Assembly: GCA_021815405.1 (NCBI GenBank)
Contig: JAKAGV010000013.1
Coordinates: 62,001 to 126,000, forward strand
DNA from: Bacteroidota bacterium
GTDB lineage: Bacteria; Bacteroidota; Ignavibacteria; Ignavibacteriales; Ignavibacteriaceae
Reading direction: 5' to 3'
Length of the DNA: 64,000 nt
Shown: piece after piece, positions 44,344 to 54,166 of the stretch
How the letters are laid out: every line of letters starts with the position of its first letter
Position numbering within the stretch: position 1 is the stretch's first letter
Program-made: the position numbers and the translations under genes
The notes under the pieces: generated by a model
What the model saw: only the letters and a program-made list of their open reading frames with translations
Databases searched by the model: none
What the model was told of the DNA's origin: nothing

Positions 44344-45078
44344 TTATAGCTCAGACTGAAAATTAAATTGTAACCCGGTAGGAAGTGTTTGAATATTATT
44401 AAGTCCAACTGAAACATTCCATCCTACTTCTGGAGATTGTCTCTTGTTATAAGCAGCTGTCAAACGTGCTGCGTTAATTACACTGATTATTCGATTTAAT
44501 ATCATAGCTCCGACTACAAACCTCAAATTATTACGTGCCTGCTCACTAGAAGACCAAAGATTGCGATAAGCTTTCCGTTCGTTTTCAGTATTCCAATTCC
44601 AGTAGTAAGAGTTACCCCACATTTGATTGAAGCTGCCTTGAAGCGCCATTGCATTGTTGTATTCATCGATGTTTGAATAACCGCCAATGGTTGCATAATA
44701 ATCGGCGTTTTTATTTTGAGTATTTACTCCTCCGGTAGAAGCAGCATAAGAAATGTATTGGTTTTTCAACCAGCTGCTGTAAGTGTTCATCCCGAAGTAA
44801 ACTCCCCAAAGAGTTCCTTCGGCGATTGTAAAATATTTTCCGCTTGAATATGAATCGGCATACAATTCGCCCATTCCCGGAAGTATTGCCGAAAATAAAA
44901 TTGCAAGACCGACACTTTTTTTATTGCCTTCGTTAGAAACAAATGCAGATTGGTTTATTCCTTGATCGGTTTTTATATCTTTAATAGAATTTTTGAGAGC
45001 TAATAAATTTTGGTTTCCCGAATTTTGAGGAAAAGCGAAATTAGATACAACAATAAGTGCCAGGAGAATTTTTTTCAT
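44344..45078 (-). CDS. Exported DUF5683-like protein
   Basis: The 244-residue product has a signal peptide (MKKILLALIVVSNFAFPQ) and the stretch VGLAILFSAILPGMGELYADSYSSGK, which resembles the DUF5683 family of small membrane/exported proteins. Further membrane-like stretches occur near FVVGAMILNRIISVINA. The function is unknown. It follows mtaB by 25 bp and may share its transcript. Confidence 0.65.
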   Translation of the reverse strand: MKKILLALIVVSNFAFPQNSGNQNLLALKNSIKDIKTDQGINQSAFVSNEGNKKSVGLAILFSAILPGMGELYADSYSSGKYFTIAEGTLWGVYFGMNTYSSWLKNQYISYAASTGGVNTQNKNADYYATIGGYSNIDEYNNAMALQGSFNQMWGNSYYWNWNTENERKAYRNLWSSSEQARNNLRFVVGAMILNRIISVINAARLTAAYNKRQSPEVGWNVSVGLNNIQTLPTGLQFNFQSEL

Positions 45079-45103
45079 ATTTTTTTTACTGCAAGTATAA
45101 TTG

Positions 45104-46453
45104 TTAACAAGCGATTAAGTCAATTGATTTTTCTGTCCCTTTTATTTCTCCGCTGCAAACATCGCCGTTAATTTCCGAAACAATAACATCCGAAAATTTG
45201 TTTACAAGGTTGTAATTAAAAGGTGTTTCTATTCTAATATAATTTGAAGAAAAGCCTCTCATCATTCCATTTTCATTTTCTGCCTCGAAGAGAACTTTTT
45301 CTTCTTTGCCAACTGCTTCGGCATAAAAAGCGTTTTTCTTTTTTGTACTCAAAATCCTCAGCATATTAGTACGTTTTTTTCTTTTATTAACATCAACAGA
45401 GTTTGGCATATTTATAGCTTTGGTATCCGGTCGTTCCGAATATGTAAATACATGAAGATATGAAACCGGAAGATCTCTTAAAAATTCATAAGTCTCTAAA
45501 AAATTTTCTTCGGTTTCACCGGGGAAACCGGTAATGACATCCACGCCAATTCCAAGCTCCGGTATTTTTTCTTTTAATTTGAAGATAAGTTTTGAATAAT
45601 CAGATGCTTTATAGCGCCTTTGCATAAGCTTCAAAACATTCGGACTTCCGCTTTGCAAAGGAATATGGAAATGTTTGCACATCTTTTCGCTTTCAGCAGT
45701 CAGTTCCAAAATTTCATCTGTCAGGAGATTCGGTTCAATTGAACTAATACGGATTCTAAAATCTCCTGGAACTATATTCATCTTCAAAAGAACTTGATAA
45801 AGGTTTGTTCCGAAAGCTTTACCGTAATCTCCAACATTAACCCCGGTAAGAATAATTTCTTTGTATCCTTTTTCCACGAGCAAAGAAAATTCTTTTACCA
45901 ATTCTTCCGGGTTCATGCTTCTGCTGTTTCCTCTCGCAAGCGGAATAGTGCAGAATGAACATTTGTAATCACAGCCATCCTGAATTTTAAAGTAGGCTCG
46001 CGTTCTGCTGTCGGCATCCGTTGAATGTGCGGCGCCAAATTCATTCAACTGCTGGGTTGGAGAAACATAAATGCAAGCAAGTTCATTTTTTTGAAAGCTG
46101 TCAATCAAAGAAAACAATTTGAATTTTTCTTTACTGCCGAGTACGACATCCACACCTTCAATCTTAGAAATTTCTTCAGGTCGAAGTTGTGCATAGCACC
46201 CGGTAACGGCAACAAATGCATCAGGATTTTTCCTAAGCACTCTTCGAACAAGCTGCCGGCATTCCTTCTCAGCATTTTCAGTTACGCTGCAAGTATTGAA
46301 AATATAAATATCGGCTTTCTCAACCGGCGAATAGATTGATTTCCAGAAATCAATTATCTCATAACCGTTAGAAAGAAATTGGCTGCCGATAGTAGAAGTC
46401 TCTGAAAAATTCAGCTTGCAGCCGAGAGTATGTAATGCAACTTTGTTAGGCAT
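45104..46453 (-). CDS. mtaB: tRNA t6A37 methylthiotransferase MtaB
   Basis: MtaB adds a methylthio group to t6A37 of tRNA. The 449-residue product has the three-domain layout: N-terminal UPF0004 with cysteines in TLGCKLNFSE, NTCSVT and TGCYAQL; the radical SAM triad in DGCDYKCSFCTIPLARG; and a short C-terminal TRAM-like end. GVNVGDYG, SSIEPNLL and GVDVITGFPGETEE also support MtaB over MiaB or RimO. Confidence 0.93.
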   Translation of the reverse strand: MPNKVALHTLGCKLNFSETSTIGSQFLSNGYEIIDFWKSIYSPVEKADIYIFNTCSVTENAEKECRQLVRRVLRKNPDAFVAVTGCYAQLRPEEISKIEGVDVVLGSKEKFKLFSLIDSFQKNELACIYVSPTQQLNEFGAAHSTDADSRTRAYFKIQDGCDYKCSFCTIPLARGNSRSMNPEELVKEFSLLVEKGYKEIILTGVNVGDYGKAFGTNLYQVLLKMNIVPGDFRIRISSIEPNLLTDEILELTAESEKMCKHFHIPLQSGSPNVLKLMQRRYKASDYSKLIFKLKEKIPELGIGVDVITGFPGETEENFLETYEFLRDLPVSYLHVFTYSERPDTKAINMPNSVDVNKRKKRTNMLRILSTKKKNAFYAEAVGKEEKVLFEAENENGMMRGFSSNYIRIETPFNYNLVNKFSDVIVSEINGDVCSGEIKGTEKSIDLIAC

Positions 46454-46473
46454 TTATATCAGTTTAAAATTTT

Positions 46474-46500
46474 AAGAGCGGAGAACTTCCCCGCTCTTTT
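46474..46500 (-). terminator. Terminator between rpsA and mtaB
   Basis: AAGAGCGGAGAACTTCCCCGCTCTT folds into an 8-bp stem flanked by A and T residues on both sides. On the minus strand it lies just after the rpsA stop. Confidence 0.75.
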
Positions 46501-46521
46501 AATCAAATTATTTTCTTAGAA

Positions 46522-48348
46522 TTAATTTGTCTGCGCTTCCGGAGGAACTGGTGATCCTTCATCCGGCACTTCGAAGATCGGGAAATCGGAAGAATCGATA
46601 GCTCCGGTTTCAGCCGTCTGAATTTCCTGAACTGAAACTCTGTCGAACTTATGCTTATCAAGATAAGCTCGGATTTCTTCTTCTGATTTTTCCTTCAAGG
46701 CTGCAATTGCACTGAGTACAATCTTCTTATTTTCACGGTCGAACTCAATTACCTTTAACGGGATAACATCATCAATCGGAAAATGATTTGCAACATTTTT
46801 AATCTTTGAAGTGGCAAGCAAAGTCGATGGAACAAATCCGTCAACATGCTCTGGAAGTTCGGCAATCAAGCCTTTTTCGATTATTCGAACAACTTTACCG
46901 TCGGTAATTGTTCCAACTGAATAAAGCTTTTCAAATTGATTCCACGGATTATCTTCAACCTGTTTATGTCCCAAAGAAATTTTTCTTTGTTCAACATCAA
47001 CATTCAAAACGATAACCTCAAGCTTCTCTCCTCTCTTAACAACTTCACCGGGATGGCGGATTTTCTTTGTCCACGATAAATCAGAAATGTGAACAAGTCC
47101 GTCAACTCCCGGCTCTAGTTCAACAAACACACCGAAGTTTGTAAGATTGCGTGCAATTCCGGTATGCCTTGAACCAACAGGATATTTTGCCATTAAAGAT
47201 TCCCATGGATCTGGCTCAAGCTGCTTAATGCCGAGAGAAATCTTTTTCTCTTCTTTATCAAGGCTAAGGATGATCGCTTCAAGAACTTGTCCCATAGAAA
47301 CAACCTGCGATGGATGTTTGATATGTTGTGTCCAGCTCATTTCGGAATTGTGTATTAGACCTTCGATTCCTTTTTCAATCTCGATGAAAGCGCCGTAGTC
47401 GGTTAAAGAAACCACACGACCGGAAACTTTGTCACCAATCTTAAACTTGTTATCGATATCTTCCCATGGATGCGGAAGTAGTTTCTTCAAGCTGAGTGAA
47501 ATTCTCTTCTTCTCTTCATCAAAATCAGTAACAACAACTTTAATGATTTGATCAAGCTTAACAACTTCATTCGGATGATTTATTCTGCCCCAGCTCAAAT
47601 CGGTAATGTGGATTAAGCCGTCAACGCCGCCTAAATCAACGAACACGCCGAAGTCTGTAATTGCTTTAACAGTGCCTTCGAGGATTTGTCCTTTCTCAAG
47701 ACTATTGAGTATAGCATCTCTTTGGTCGGCAATTTCTTCTTCAACTAAAACTTTATGTGAAACGACAACGTTCTCTGTCGGAATATTAACTTTCACAACT
47801 TTGAAGTCCATTGTCTGTCCGACAAAAGCGTCGAAATCGCGGATAGGTCTTATATCGATTTGAGAGCCGGGAAGGAACGCTTCCATGCCCATTAAATCTA
47901 CAACCATTCCGCCTTTAATTCTCTTAAGAATTTTACCTTGAATAATTTCGCCGGTTTCATGAGCCTTAACAACCTTTGCCCAAATTCTTAAGAAGTCTGC
48001 TCTCTGTTTGCTCAGAACCAGATTGCCTTCTTGGTCTTCAACACTTTCAAGAACTACTTCAACTTCCTGACCGACTTTAATTTCTTCGCCTTCATAGAAT
48101 TCGCTTTTTGGAATTGATCCTTCGGATTTGAAGCCAACGTCAAGGATAACATGGTCTCCCTGAATGCGAACGATTTTACCTTTAATCAGCTCGCCTTCCT
48201 TTACGTCTTTAAATGAATCGGAATAAATCTTTGCTAAAGTAAGAAATTCTTCCTGCGAATATTCCTCATTATTAAATTGTCTTTTAGCTTTCTCATAATC
48301 ATCTGCAGTCAAAACAATTTTTTTCGTATCTTTTGTCTCTTCGGACAT
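46522..48348 (-). CDS. rpsA: 30S ribosomal protein S1
   Basis: S1 binds mRNA on the small ribosomal subunit and aids initiation. The 608-residue product has six S1 (OB-fold) repeats, visible as G-(I/V)-V--(I/L)-DFGVFV-L----GL-H-SD-SW units (for example GTVKAITDFGVFVDLGGVDG, GRVVSLTDYGAFIEIEKGIE). The acidic N-terminus and Pro/Glu-rich C-terminus are typical. A consensus ribosome site (AGGAGG) precedes the ATG. It lies next to cmk, a common pairing. Confidence 0.96.
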   Translation of the reverse strand: MSEETKDTKKIVLTADDYEKAKRQFNNEEYSQEEFLTLAKIYSDSFKDVKEGELIKGKIVRIQGDHVILDVGFKSEGSIPKSEFYEGEEIKVGQEVEVVLESVEDQEGNLVLSKQRADFLRIWAKVVKAHETGEIIQGKILKRIKGGMVVDLMGMEAFLPGSQIDIRPIRDFDAFVGQTMDFKVVKVNIPTENVVVSHKVLVEEEIADQRDAILNSLEKGQILEGTVKAITDFGVFVDLGGVDGLIHITDLSWGRINHPNEVVKLDQIIKVVVTDFDEEKKRISLSLKKLLPHPWEDIDNKFKIGDKVSGRVVSLTDYGAFIEIEKGIEGLIHNSEMSWTQHIKHPSQVVSMGQVLEAIILSLDKEEKKISLGIKQLEPDPWESLMAKYPVGSRHTGIARNLTNFGVFVELEPGVDGLVHISDLSWTKKIRHPGEVVKRGEKLEVIVLNVDVEQRKISLGHKQVEDNPWNQFEKLYSVGTITDGKVVRIIEKGLIAELPEHVDGFVPSTLLATSKIKNVANHFPIDDVIPLKVIEFDRENKKIVLSAIAALKEKSEEEIRAYLDKHKFDRVSVQEIQTAETGAIDSSDFPIFEVPDEGSPVPPEAQTN

Positions 48349-48454
48349 TAATCCTCCTAAATAACATTGTTTCTGCGGTTAATGCTTAAGCCATCCAAAA
48401 CACTAAGGCAGAAAAATTAGTTCAACATATTTAATTATTGACGGCTTATTAAAA

Positions 48455-49141
48455 TCAATTTTCCCAGGCTTTTTTAATCAGCCCAAGAATTATTTCCACT
48501 TGCTGTTCAATTGTAACTCTTGAAGTATCTACCTCGACAGCATCAGGAGCCTTTACCAGCGGACTTACGTCTCTTGTCGAATCGATTACATCGCGCTGCC
48601 GGATATTATCTTCAACTTCTTTTAAGGAAATACTAATTCCTTTTTCTTCAAATTCTTTTGTCCTTCTCTTTGCTCTCTCTTCGATGGAGGCAGTAAGAAA
48701 AATTTTTACATCGGCATTGGGGAGCACAACCGTACCGATATCTCTTCCTTCCATAACAACTCCGCCGTTTCTTTTAGCGTATTCCTGCTGCTTTTCTACC
48801 AGGGCTTCGCGGACTTCTTTAATCTTGCTTATCTCACTTACATTACTATTTACTTCCGGAGTACGAATTTTATCAGTAATATCATTTCCATCAACGGAAA
48901 CGTGGGTTACTCCGTCAATAAATTTTAAATTAATGTCGGAGCTTTTTGCAATTTTTATTACAGCTTCGTTATCTTGAAGAACGTTATTTTCCATTGCCAG
49001 ATAAGTTACCGCACGGTACATGGCACCTGTGTCGATATATAGATAGCCCAACTTCTTAGCGACAAATTTGGCTGAGGTGCTCTTACCGGAACCTGCCGGA
49101 CCGTCGATTGCAACGATTAATCTTTTTGGCATAGTCATCAA
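48455..49141 (-). CDS. cmk: Cytidylate kinase
   Basis: Cmk phosphorylates CMP and dCMP with ATP. The 228-residue product has the Walker A GPAGSGKST, the CMP-specific insert region, DTGAMYRA, EGRDIGTVVLPNADVKIFL and RQRDVIDSTR. The length is normal. It precedes rpsA by 106 bp, as in many bacteria. The ATG at 49141 is followed by a second at 49138; either may be used. Confidence 0.96.
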   Translation of the reverse strand: MMTMPKRLIVAIDGPAGSGKSTSAKFVAKKLGYLYIDTGAMYRAVTYLAMENNVLQDNEAVIKIAKSSDINLKFIDGVTHVSVDGNDITDKIRTPEVNSNVSEISKIKEVREALVEKQQEYAKRNGGVVMEGRDIGTVVLPNADVKIFLTASIEERAKRRTKEFEEKGISISLKEVEDNIRQRDVIDSTRDVSPLVKAPDAVEVDTSRVTIEQQVEIILGLIKKAWEN

Positions 49142-49225
49142 AAATAGGGAATATTTATTTATTTTTCAAAAATTTCAGGTGTGTAAAAAATCAAAAAATA
49201 GCTTAAAATAGCCTGGTTAGCGCTT

Positions 49226-50890
49226 TCACAGCATTTCTTCGCCGCTAAGTTCAGTTAAAATTGCATTTACGTATGGATCACTATTCTCATTATTTTCTTC
49301 TTTTGAATTATTATCAGATACTGAAGAAGAAACAGTTTCATCCGAAGTTGAATCCTGGCTAAATTGAAAAAAAATTTTCTTTCCGAAATATTCCTGAGTT
49401 TTTTTTGCGATGTAATCTTGCTGCCTGTCAATAATATCTTTGAAGTGAGAGTCTTCGGAATATATTTTAAGCTTGTTACCATCAATTCCGACAAGCTTTG
49501 CGCTTTTAATATACGGTCCGAATATCAAGCCTTTTTCGGAACTTACTTGTTCGACAAATCCAGCCCACTTTCGAACTACCGATTCAAAATTCAGGTCAAA
49601 GTTTTCTGCAACAAGTGTTTTTTGCTGAATGGGATTTACGGCAGCACTAACCGTTTTTTTTTCTTTTGCTGAATTTGTGTAGGAAACTTCTTTAACCGGT
49701 TTTTCTTCGTGAACGTATACCGCTGGCTTCTGAGATTCATAAGAATTCGAAGCCGGCATTGCATTATTATTTAATTCGGAAATTATCTCGCTTATAGTCG
49801 AAGTTTTTTCAAGACCGACTAAATGGCTGAGCGAAATTTCAATCTTAAGTTTCTGATTTTGGGAATACTTTAGCTCCTGCTGAGTCTTGCTTAAGAAGTT
49901 AAGTAACCTAAGAATATCACCTTCAGAAAATTTTTCTATATATTCCAAGTATCGTGATTTGAAGACATCAGCCGCCTCAACAAGAGATGCATTTTTACTT
50001 AAGATGACCGTCATAATATTTCTGAAATGCTCTGTCAATCCGTCGGTGAAATCGATAAAATTCCAGCCGTTGTCATATATCATCTGAGTTACTTCAAAAA
50101 CAGCCTTGAAATTTTTAGAAAGGACAGCATCAGAAATGGTAAAATAGATTTCATCGTCAATCAAGTTGAGCATCTTGGAAACAGTCTCGAAATCAATTTC
50201 ATTCCCACAGAAAGAAACAACCTGGTCGAATAGACTTTCTGCATCGCGAAGCGCGCCGTCAGCTTTCTTTGCAATTGTAGTTAAAGTCTTATCATCCACT
50301 TTTATTTTCTCTTCGGAAGCAATTTTGTTCAGTGTAGATTTGATCGTATCAAGCTGAATTCTTCTGAAGTCAAATCTCTGACACCGCGAAATAATTGTAA
50401 GCGGAACTTTATGTACATCAGTTGTCGCAAAAATAAAAACAGTGTGAGCCGGAGGTTCTTCCAAAGTTTTGAGAAACGCATTGAAAGATTCCTTCGTCAA
50501 CATATGAACTTCATCGATAATATAAATTTTGTATTTGCCTTTTGTCGGCGCATACTTTACCGAATCACGCAAAGTTCTTATTTCATCAATTCCGCGATTG
50601 GAAGCACCGTCAATTTCAATTATGTCGAGCGATTGAGTCGTTTGAATCGACTGGCACATTTCACATTCATTACACGGCTCGGCATCATGCGGATTAAGAC
50701 AGTTCAAAGCCTTAGCAAGTATTCTGGCAGTTGAAGTTTTGCCGACTCCACGCGGACCCGTAAATAGATATGCATGTGCTATCCGGTTATTCTTTATCGC
50801 ATTGATCAATGTTGCCGAAATATGTTCTTGACCGATTATATCGCCGAATTTTTGCGGTCGCCACTTGCGGGCAGTTACTAAGAATGCCAT
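49226..50890 (-). CDS. dnaX: DNA polymerase III subunit gamma/tau
   Basis: DnaX is the clamp-loader ATPase that opens the sliding clamp and links the polymerase cores. The 554-residue product has Walker A GPRGVGKTS, the zinc cysteines CLNPHDAEPCNECEMCQS, Walker B IIDEVHML, the sensor TTDVHKVPLTIISRCQRFDF, and a divergent C-terminal tau-like region rich in Ser/Lys ending SDPYVNAILTELSGEE. No obvious slippery sequence was checked beyond the A-runs. Confidence 0.95.
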   Translation of the reverse strand: MAFLVTARKWRPQKFGDIIGQEHISATLINAIKNNRIAHAYLFTGPRGVGKTSTARILAKALNCLNPHDAEPCNECEMCQSIQTTQSLDIIEIDGASNRGIDEIRTLRDSVKYAPTKGKYKIYIIDEVHMLTKESFNAFLKTLEEPPAHTVFIFATTDVHKVPLTIISRCQRFDFRRIQLDTIKSTLNKIASEEKIKVDDKTLTTIAKKADGALRDAESLFDQVVSFCGNEIDFETVSKMLNLIDDEIYFTISDAVLSKNFKAVFEVTQMIYDNGWNFIDFTDGLTEHFRNIMTVILSKNASLVEAADVFKSRYLEYIEKFSEGDILRLLNFLSKTQQELKYSQNQKLKIEISLSHLVGLEKTSTISEIISELNNNAMPASNSYESQKPAVYVHEEKPVKEVSYTNSAKEKKTVSAAVNPIQQKTLVAENFDLNFESVVRKWAGFVEQVSSEKGLIFGPYIKSAKLVGIDGNKLKIYSEDSHFKDIIDRQQDYIAKKTQEYFGKKIFFQFSQDSTSDETVSSSVSDNNSKEENNENSDPYVNAILTELSGEEML

Positions 50891-50902
50891 TAAATTCCTT
50901 CT

Positions 50903-51391
50903 TTATAAAATTTCTTCAGTAATGAATTTTACAATCTCTTCAAGATATTTTTTGTCTGTTTCATCAAATGAGTTGAACTCGGCGCTGTCAAGATCAAGCA
51001 CGCCAAATAATTTTTCGTTCTTCAAAATTGGAAGGACTATTTCAGATTTTGAATCTGCGTCGCAAAAAATATGTCCCGAAAATTTATTTACATCAGGCAC
51101 AACAATAGTTTCTCCCCTTTCGGCAGCGGTTCCACAGACTCCTTTGCCAATCTCAATACTTGTGCATGCAACTTTTCCCTGGAACGGACCGAGATACAAT
51201 TTCTTTCCATCGAAAAAATAAAAACCAACCCAGCTTATCTTTTCAAAAGTCTGCTTGAGTGCAGCAGTAAAATTAGAAAGGTTAGAAATCATTTCATCGT
51301 TTTTAGATAAAAGTGATTTTAGCTGCTCTGTTAGCTGTTGATATTGTTCTTCAAGCGAAAGATTTTTATCAACAAGAATTGATTCAGCCAC
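50903..51391 (-). CDS. msrC: Free methionine-(R)-sulfoxide reductase (GAF domain)
   Basis: The enzyme reduces free methionine-R-sulfoxide, protecting cells from oxidation. The 162-residue product is a single GAF domain with WVGFYFFDGKKLYLGPFQGKV-type start and three cysteines Cys76, Cys86 and Cys110, with the same spacing (10 and 24) as the catalytic Cys84/94/118 of the E. coli enzyme. The start is GTG, directly after the lon stop with no gap, so it depends on lon transcription. Confidence 0.9.
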   Translation of the reverse strand: MAESILVDKNLSLEEQYQQLTEQLKSLLSKNDEMISNLSNFTAALKQTFEKISWVGFYFFDGKKLYLGPFQGKVACTSIEIGKGVCGTAAERGETIVVPDVNKFSGHIFCDADSKSEIVLPILKNEKLFGVLDLDSAEFNSFDETDKKYLEEIVKFITEEIL

Positions 51392-53839
51392 TTACTTCAC
51401 CTTCTTTTTAGGACTTTTGGTTTTCTTACCGTTCACCTTTGGTGTAGTCTTTGTCTTGCCGAAGACGTAAGGAATTGCATCTTCAATTTTTTCAATCGGA
51501 ATTATTTTTAAGCCTTCCTTCACCGAATCTTGAATTTCACTCAAATCGATTTCATTATCCTTCGGAATAAGGATCGTAGTAATGTCATTCCGTTTTGCTG
51601 CAAGCAATTTTTCATTCAAACCGCCGATAGCAAGAACCTCACCGCGCAATGTAATCTCGCCGGTCATTGCAATATTGTTTGATGCCGGTCTGCCGGTAAC
51701 TGCCGAAAGAAGAGCCATCGACATTGTTATTCCTGCAGACGGACCATCCTTCGGAATAGCGCCTTCCGGAAGATGAATATGAATTTCTCTGCCCTTGAAA
51801 AAGTTCGGATCGATATTAAACGTTTTCGCATTCGAGCGGATATAACTTAATGCCGCTTGAGCTGATTCTTTCATTACGTTTCCCATCTGCCCAGTAAGTG
51901 TAAGCCGCTCCGAGCCAATCATAGTGGTAACATCGACATTAAGAATTTCACCGCCGACGCTCGTCCACGCTAAACCGGTAACACTGCCGACTCTAAATTC
52001 TTTGTCGTGTTTATGCAACCTGTACCGCGGCACTTTCAAATATTCTTCCACTTTATTTTCATCAACAACGTAATGATGTTTTCCATTCTGTTTACCGTTC
52101 GAAGATTCTTTTACAACAATATCTCTTGCAAGCTTCCTGCATACTGACGCTAATTCTCTTTCAAGATTACGAACACCGGCTTCGCGAGTGTATTCGGTAA
52201 TTATTTTTTTTATTGCGCCTTCGGTTATTTCAACATGCTTATTATTCAAACCGTGGTTCTCCAACTGCTTGCGAACTATATGACGCTTTGCAATCTCAAT
52301 TTTATCATATTCAAGGTAACCCGGTAATTCAATTATTTCCATTCTATCCTGAAGCGGGAGTGGAATATTGTATCGTACGTTTGCGGTTGTAATAAACATT
52401 ACCTGAGATAAATCGTAATCAACCTCAAGATAATGATCATTAAAAGTATGGTTCTGTTCCGGATCCAAAACTTCAAGCATTGCTGATGATGGATCGCCTC
52501 TAAAATCCATGCTCATCTTGTCTATCTCATCGAGAAGCATTACCGGATTTATCGATCCGGCTTTCTTCATGGATTGAATTATTTTCCCCGGCATCGAACC
52601 AATGTAAGTTCTGCGATGACCGCGGATTTCCGCTTCGTCCCGAACGCCGCCAAGGCTTATTCTAACAAAGTTTCTGCCCAGAGCGCGAGCAATGGATTTA
52701 CCTAGTGAGGTTTTCCCAACTCCGGGAGGTCCGACAAAGCAAAGAATTTGTCCCCGCATCTGTTTTACAAGATTTAAAACCGCAATATGCTCTACAATTC
52801 TTTCCTTCGGCTTCTCAAGTCCGAAATGATCTTCGTCCAAAATTCTTTGAACATGGGACACATCAAGATTATCCTTTGTCTTCTTAGACCACGGTACATC
52901 TATCAGCCAGTCGAGATAATTTCTTATTACTGTCGATTCTGGAGACATTGGCGGAGTTTTCTTAAGCTTGTTCAACTCTTCCATCGCCTTTTCTTCGGCT
53001 TCCTTAGGCATCTTGGCTTTCTTTATTTGCTCCTTAATCTTAACATACTCAGGAGTGCTGTCTTCCTCATCGCCTAATTCATCTTGTAAAATTTTTATCT
53101 GTTCCTGGATTATGAACTTGCGCTGTGTCTTCGCAATATTTTCCTGAACCTTATTATCGATTTCCTTTTCAATTTTAAGTATGTCAATTTCAGAGTTTAG
53201 AATTTTTATAACTTCATAGAATTGTTCTTTAAGCGTAAACTTCTGAAGTATTGTCTGCTTAACATCGATAAGCTGATTTATGTTTGCAGCTACATAAAAT
53301 AATTTTCTGTCCGGTTCTTCTATGCTTTCGAATGCTGAAATAGCTTCGTTGGGAACGTTGCGGCTGATCTTAACATAATCTTTAAAAAGCTGCGTCATCT
53401 GTCTTACGAGAGCATTCATTTCATGATCATTTACAAACTGCGGTACTATGACTTCAATTTTTGCTTCGAAGAAATTTTTATTGTTTGTAAACTCAGTTAT
53501 CTTACCTTGCAGCAGTCCATCAACCAATATTTTCATTAAACCGTTTGGCAACTTTAGTATTTGGACAATCTTTGCTATTGTGCCTTCCGTATAAATATCT
53601 TCTATTTTGGGATCTTCTATATTTGATATTTTTTGGGTTGCAAGAAAAATATATTTTGTATTATCGAGCGCATAGTTTGCCGCTTTGATCGACTGTTCCC
53701 TTCCGACAAGAACTGGATATATCATATAAGGGAAAATTACCACATCTCTAAGTGGTAAAACCGGAAGCACTTCCGGCATATCATCTACAATTGAATTTTC
53801 GGTTGTCTCTTTCAATTCAAAATCCTTTGAATCCTTCAA
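51392..53839 (-). CDS. lon: ATP-dependent protease Lon
   Basis: Lon degrades damaged and regulatory proteins in the cytoplasm. I chose the TTG at 53839, which has AGGAG 8 bases before it, giving 815 residues; a longer ATG reading from 53938 adds 33 residues, mostly hydrophobic and without counterparts in Lon. Domains: N-terminal substrate domain (LPVLPLRDVVIFPYM), AAA+ with GPPGVGKTS and LLDEIDKM, and the proteolytic domain with the Ser/Lys dyad (PKDGPSAGITM, then the lysine in LNEKLLAAKRN). The C-terminus is Lys-rich (GKKTKSPKKKVK). Confidence 0.96.
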   Translation of the reverse strand: MKDSKDFELKETTENSIVDDMPEVLPVLPLRDVVIFPYMIYPVLVGREQSIKAANYALDNTKYIFLATQKISNIEDPKIEDIYTEGTIAKIVQILKLPNGLMKILVDGLLQGKITEFTNNKNFFEAKIEVIVPQFVNDHEMNALVRQMTQLFKDYVKISRNVPNEAISAFESIEEPDRKLFYVAANINQLIDVKQTILQKFTLKEQFYEVIKILNSEIDILKIEKEIDNKVQENIAKTQRKFIIQEQIKILQDELGDEEDSTPEYVKIKEQIKKAKMPKEAEEKAMEELNKLKKTPPMSPESTVIRNYLDWLIDVPWSKKTKDNLDVSHVQRILDEDHFGLEKPKERIVEHIAVLNLVKQMRGQILCFVGPPGVGKTSLGKSIARALGRNFVRISLGGVRDEAEIRGHRRTYIGSMPGKIIQSMKKAGSINPVMLLDEIDKMSMDFRGDPSSAMLEVLDPEQNHTFNDHYLEVDYDLSQVMFITTANVRYNIPLPLQDRMEIIELPGYLEYDKIEIAKRHIVRKQLENHGLNNKHVEITEGAIKKIITEYTREAGVRNLERELASVCRKLARDIVVKESSNGKQNGKHHYVVDENKVEEYLKVPRYRLHKHDKEFRVGSVTGLAWTSVGGEILNVDVTTMIGSERLTLTGQMGNVMKESAQAALSYIRSNAKTFNIDPNFFKGREIHIHLPEGAIPKDGPSAGITMSMALLSAVTGRPASNNIAMTGEITLRGEVLAIGGLNEKLLAAKRNDITTILIPKDNEIDLSEIQDSVKEGLKIIPIEKIEDAIPYVFGKTKTTPKVNGKKTKSPKKKVK

Positions 53840-54166
53840 ACAGTTACTCCTTTGTATTTCAAGCTTTAAGTTTTTGTATTGAAATATACCAAAAATCGTT
53901 CCGGCTATCAAGGAAAGAAAGGTAGTGGTATGGTGCAAGTTGTGATATTTTGATGCTTGTCGCTAAATATTTTTTAAAGATGAGCAAAATCAGTTGAAAT
54001 GATTAGGGATTTTGCAAATAATATTTTTAAGTTTGTTTTATATCAATTTTAATATTAAATCCTGGAAGTTATCCTAATAGAGCAAACATCAATTTACACT
54101 GCAAAATTTTACTCCCTAATTAAGAACCGAATAATTTTTATATTTGAAGAAAAAATTTTGGAAATT
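53840..54166. other. Divergent promoter region of lon and suhB
   Basis: About 327 bp separate the two divergent start codons. It must hold the promoters, but I see no clear operator, CIRCE element (TTAGCACTC) or sigma-54 site. Confidence 0.3.
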